From Hydrogenophaga sp. (GTDB lineage: Bacteria > Pseudomonadota > Gammaproteobacteria > Burkholderiales > Burkholderiaceae_C): DNA of 8,160 nt. Shown piece by piece: positions 7,272 through 8,160 of the stretch (position 1 is the first letter of the stretch; each line of letters starts with the position of its first letter). The position numbers were made by a program, and so were the translations under genes. Below the pieces are notes generated by a model. That model was not told the DNA's origin. It worked only from the letters and a program-made list of their open reading frames with translations, and ran no database searches. The stretch covers positions 1-8,160 of the forward strand of contig JAABRN010000511.1 in assembly GCA_011390855.1 (NCBI GenBank), written 5' to 3'.

Positions 7272-7278
7272 AACGAAA

Positions 7279-7902
7279 TTAACGGGAATACAGCTCGACA
7301 ATCAACGATTCGTTGATGTCAGCCGCGAACTCGTCGCGGTCAGGCGCTTTCTTGAACACGCCTTCTGCCTTGTCGACGGCAACATCAACCCAGGCAGGAA
7401 AACCAATTTGCTTGGCCAGTTCAAGGGCCTCGATCACTCGGGCCTGCTTTTTCGACTTTTCCCGCACAGCAACCACGTCGCCGGCTTTCACCGAATAAGA
7501 CGGAATGTTCACGGATTTGCCGTTCACGGTGATCGCCTTGTGGGAAACGATCTGGCGAGCTTCCGCACGCGTGGAGGCAAAGCCCATGCGGAACACCACG
7601 TTGTCGAGGCGGGCTTCCAGGAGGAACAGCAGGTTGGCGCCGGTATTGCCACGGCGGCGGTCGGCTTCAGCGAAGTAGCGGCGGAACTGACGCTCCAGCA
7701 CGCCGTAGGTGCGCTTGACCTTCTGCTTCTCGCGCAGCTGCACGCCAAAGTCAGATGTCCGCTGACCCGAAGTGCGGCCATGCTGCCCAGGCTTTGAATC
7801 AAATTTGGCTTTGTCGCTGATCGAGCGCCGAGCACTCTTGAGCAGCAGATCAGAGCCTTCACGGCGGGAAAGTTTGGCCTTGGGGCCCAGGTAACGTGCC
7901 AC
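7279..7902 (-). CDS. rpsD: Small ribosomal subunit protein uS4
   Basis: The 207-residue protein is a primary 16S rRNA-binding protein that nucleates assembly of the 30S body. In E. coli it also represses alpha-operon translation and takes part in antitermination. The sequence begins (V/M)[15 protein letters not shown], and carries [17 protein letters not shown] and the S4 RNA-binding domain [20 protein letters not shown] through GDVVAVREK (about 97-160). It ends [14 protein letters not shown] chose the GTG at 7902 because family members start exactly at ARYLGPK, the length becomes 207, and AAGGA (7910-7914) sits seven bases upstream. The in-frame ATG at 7929 would add nine residues (MRQKHKDHN) foreign to the family and would place the binding site inside the gene. 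Confidence 0.97.
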   Translation of the reverse strand: MARYLGPKAKLSRREGSDLLLKSARRSISDKAKFDSKPGQHGRTSGQRTSDFGVQLREKQKVKRTYGVLERQFRRYFAEADRRRGNTGANLLFLLEARLDNVVFRMGFASTRAEARQIVSHKAITVNGKSVNIPSYSVKAGDVVAVREKSKKQARVIEALELAKQIGFPAWVDVAVDKAEGVFKKAPDRDEFAADINESLIVELYSR

Positions 7903-7909
7903 GTTGTGA

Positions 7910-7914
7910 TCCTT
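7910..7914 (-). promoter_or_regulatory. Ribosome binding site deciding the rpsD GTG start
   Basis: AAGGA on the minus strand is seven bases before the GTG at 7902. It lies inside the extra N-terminal codons that an ATG start at 7929 would require, which argues for the GTG. The hairpin ending at 7924 is ten bases further upstream. Confidence 0.75.
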
Positions 7915-7923
7915 GTGTTTCTG

Positions 7924-7955
7924 CCGCAACCCACATCAGGGCGATGTCATTGCGG
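7924..7955 (-). promoter_or_regulatory. Stable hairpin just upstream of the rpsD ribosome binding site
   Basis: In the minus-strand RNA, CCGCAA pairs with UUGCGG (plus 7950-7955 with 7924-7929, 6 bp). Inside a small asymmetric internal loop, ACAUC pairs with GAUGU (7933-7937 with 7943-7947, 5 bp) around a five-base loop. The base of the stem is nine bases from the Shine-Dalgarno. Position suggests control of rpsD translation, perhaps as part of an S4 binding site, but no known S4 target motif is recognisable. Confidence 0.5.
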
Positions 7956-7980
7956 GAGCCAGTCCCGGACGGGCTCTGGC
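7956..7980 (-). promoter_or_regulatory. Stem with two alternative pairings in the rpsD leader
   Basis: GCCAG (plus 7958-7962) can pair with CTGGC (7976-7980), enclosing an inner CCC/GGG stem. Alternatively GAGCC (7956-7960) can pair with GGCTC (7972-7976). The two pairings share bases and cannot coexist. Mutually exclusive stems between a terminator-like hairpin and a start-site hairpin resemble a switch, though both could be incidental in GC-rich DNA. Confidence 0.35.
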
Positions 7981-7992
7981 AGTGAGCTTAGT

Positions 7993-8022
7993 AAAAACGC
8001 CATCGCAGGATGCTGCGGTGGC
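7993..8022 (-). terminator. Terminator-like hairpin with T5 run between rpsK and rpsD (possible attenuator)
   Basis: The minus-strand RNA forms a stem from plus 8022-8013 with 8008-7999: four pairs, one C-A mismatch (8018/8003), then five pairs closing a four-base loop (8009-8012). One base later comes a run of five T (7997-7993). This has the layout of an intrinsic terminator, weakened by the mismatch and the short U run. Inside an essential operon it cannot be fully efficient, so partial termination or regulated attenuation is the likely reading. Confidence 0.5.
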
Positions 8023-8042
8023 TCGCGAAAAGAAAAGCCTAC

Positions 8043-8066
8043 GATTCTACCCTGAAAGGCAGAATC
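8043..8066 (-). promoter_or_regulatory. Hairpin immediately after the rpsK stop codon
   Basis: GATTCT (plus 8043-8048) and AGAATC (8061-8066) are perfect inverted repeats. On the RNA the interior can add CCT/AGG pairs around a TTC loop. It directly abuts the rpsK TGA (8067-8069). The right arm on the minus strand contains TAGAAT, the same -10-like hexamer seen before tRNA-fMet, but no convincing -35 accompanies it. A stop-proximal stabilising hairpin is the simplest reading. Confidence 0.4.
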
Positions 8067-8160
8067 TCAGATGCGGCGGCGCTTTTGCGGGCGGCAACCG
8101 TTGTGCGGAACAGGGGTCACATCAGCGATGGAGTTGATGCGGATGCCCAACGCCCCAAGC
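8067..8160 (-). CDS. rpsK: Small ribosomal subunit protein uS11, C-terminal part
   Basis: Thirty codons enter from the right edge on the minus strand and end at TGA (8067-8069). They read [17 protein letters not shown] then CRPQKRRRI, the conserved and diagnostic C-terminus of S11. S11 sits on the platform of the 30S subunit near the mRNA exit channel and binds 16S rRNA. The N-terminal three quarters lie outside the window. The gene precedes rpsD by 164 bases, the expected alpha-operon neighbour but with a long, structured gap. Confidence 0.95.
   Translation of the reverse strand, partial: LGALGIRINSIADVTPVPHNGCRPQKRRRI

Noticed and set aside
7903..7929. ATG at 7929 as the rpsD start
   Set aside because: It adds nine residues absent from the S4 family. 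The GTG at 7902 has a well-placed AAGGA and gives the usual ARYLGPK start.

Overview
The window looks like the chromosome of a GC-rich betaproteobacterium. The S4, S11, alpha and L17 sequences and the rpsK-rpsD-rpoA-rplQ order resemble Burkholderiales, probably Comamonadaceae-like. That placement is inferred from remembered protein similarity, not from a search.

Left part, plus strand, 2-5322: the 3' end of an extracellular polysaccharide (EPS) locus. It holds the last 52 codons of an unidentified protein, a WcaI-type GT4 glycosyltransferase, a small VanZ-like membrane protein, a Wza/EpsE-type outer-membrane export protein, and an 800-residue chain-length regulator fused to a BY-type tyrosine autokinase. 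The first three are joined by 4-base start/stop overlaps (ATGA at 157, GTGA at 1395). A 282-base gap that may or may not hold a small gene precedes the export and kinase pair, which are 16 bases apart. The glycosyltransferase would help build the lipid-linked repeat unit. The export protein and kinase would form the trans-envelope export machine and control chain length.

Middle, 5323-5638: about 260 bases with no convincing gene, then an intrinsic terminator that works only for minus-strand transcription. The gap holds an 8-bp hairpin, a 27-base-period direct repeat, and a 15-base inverted match to the neighbouring tRNA gene. It may be a decayed insertion or tRNA scar.

Right part, minus strand, 8160 down to 5583: the distal alpha ribosomal-protein operon in the order rpsK (partial), rpsD, rpoA, rplQ, followed 17 bases later by an initiator tRNA-fMet gene and the terminator. 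rpsD starts at a GTG (7902), not at the upstream ATG (7929). The 164 bases between rpsK and rpsD are packed with potential RNA structure: a hairpin at the rpsK stop, a terminator-like hairpin with a T5 run, a stem with two alternative pairings, and a stable hairpin just ahead of the rpsD ribosome binding site. This is the best candidate here for an undescribed regulatory element, possibly S4 autoregulation or attenuation. A possible extended -10 promoter for tRNA-fMet overlaps the rplQ stop codon.

The two halves are convergent. No terminator is visible for the EPS operon, so its transcripts could run antisense into tRNA-fMet and rplQ. I see no CRISPR array, intact mobile element, toxin-antitoxin or defence system. 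Apart from the structured leader and the junction, the genes belong to known families.
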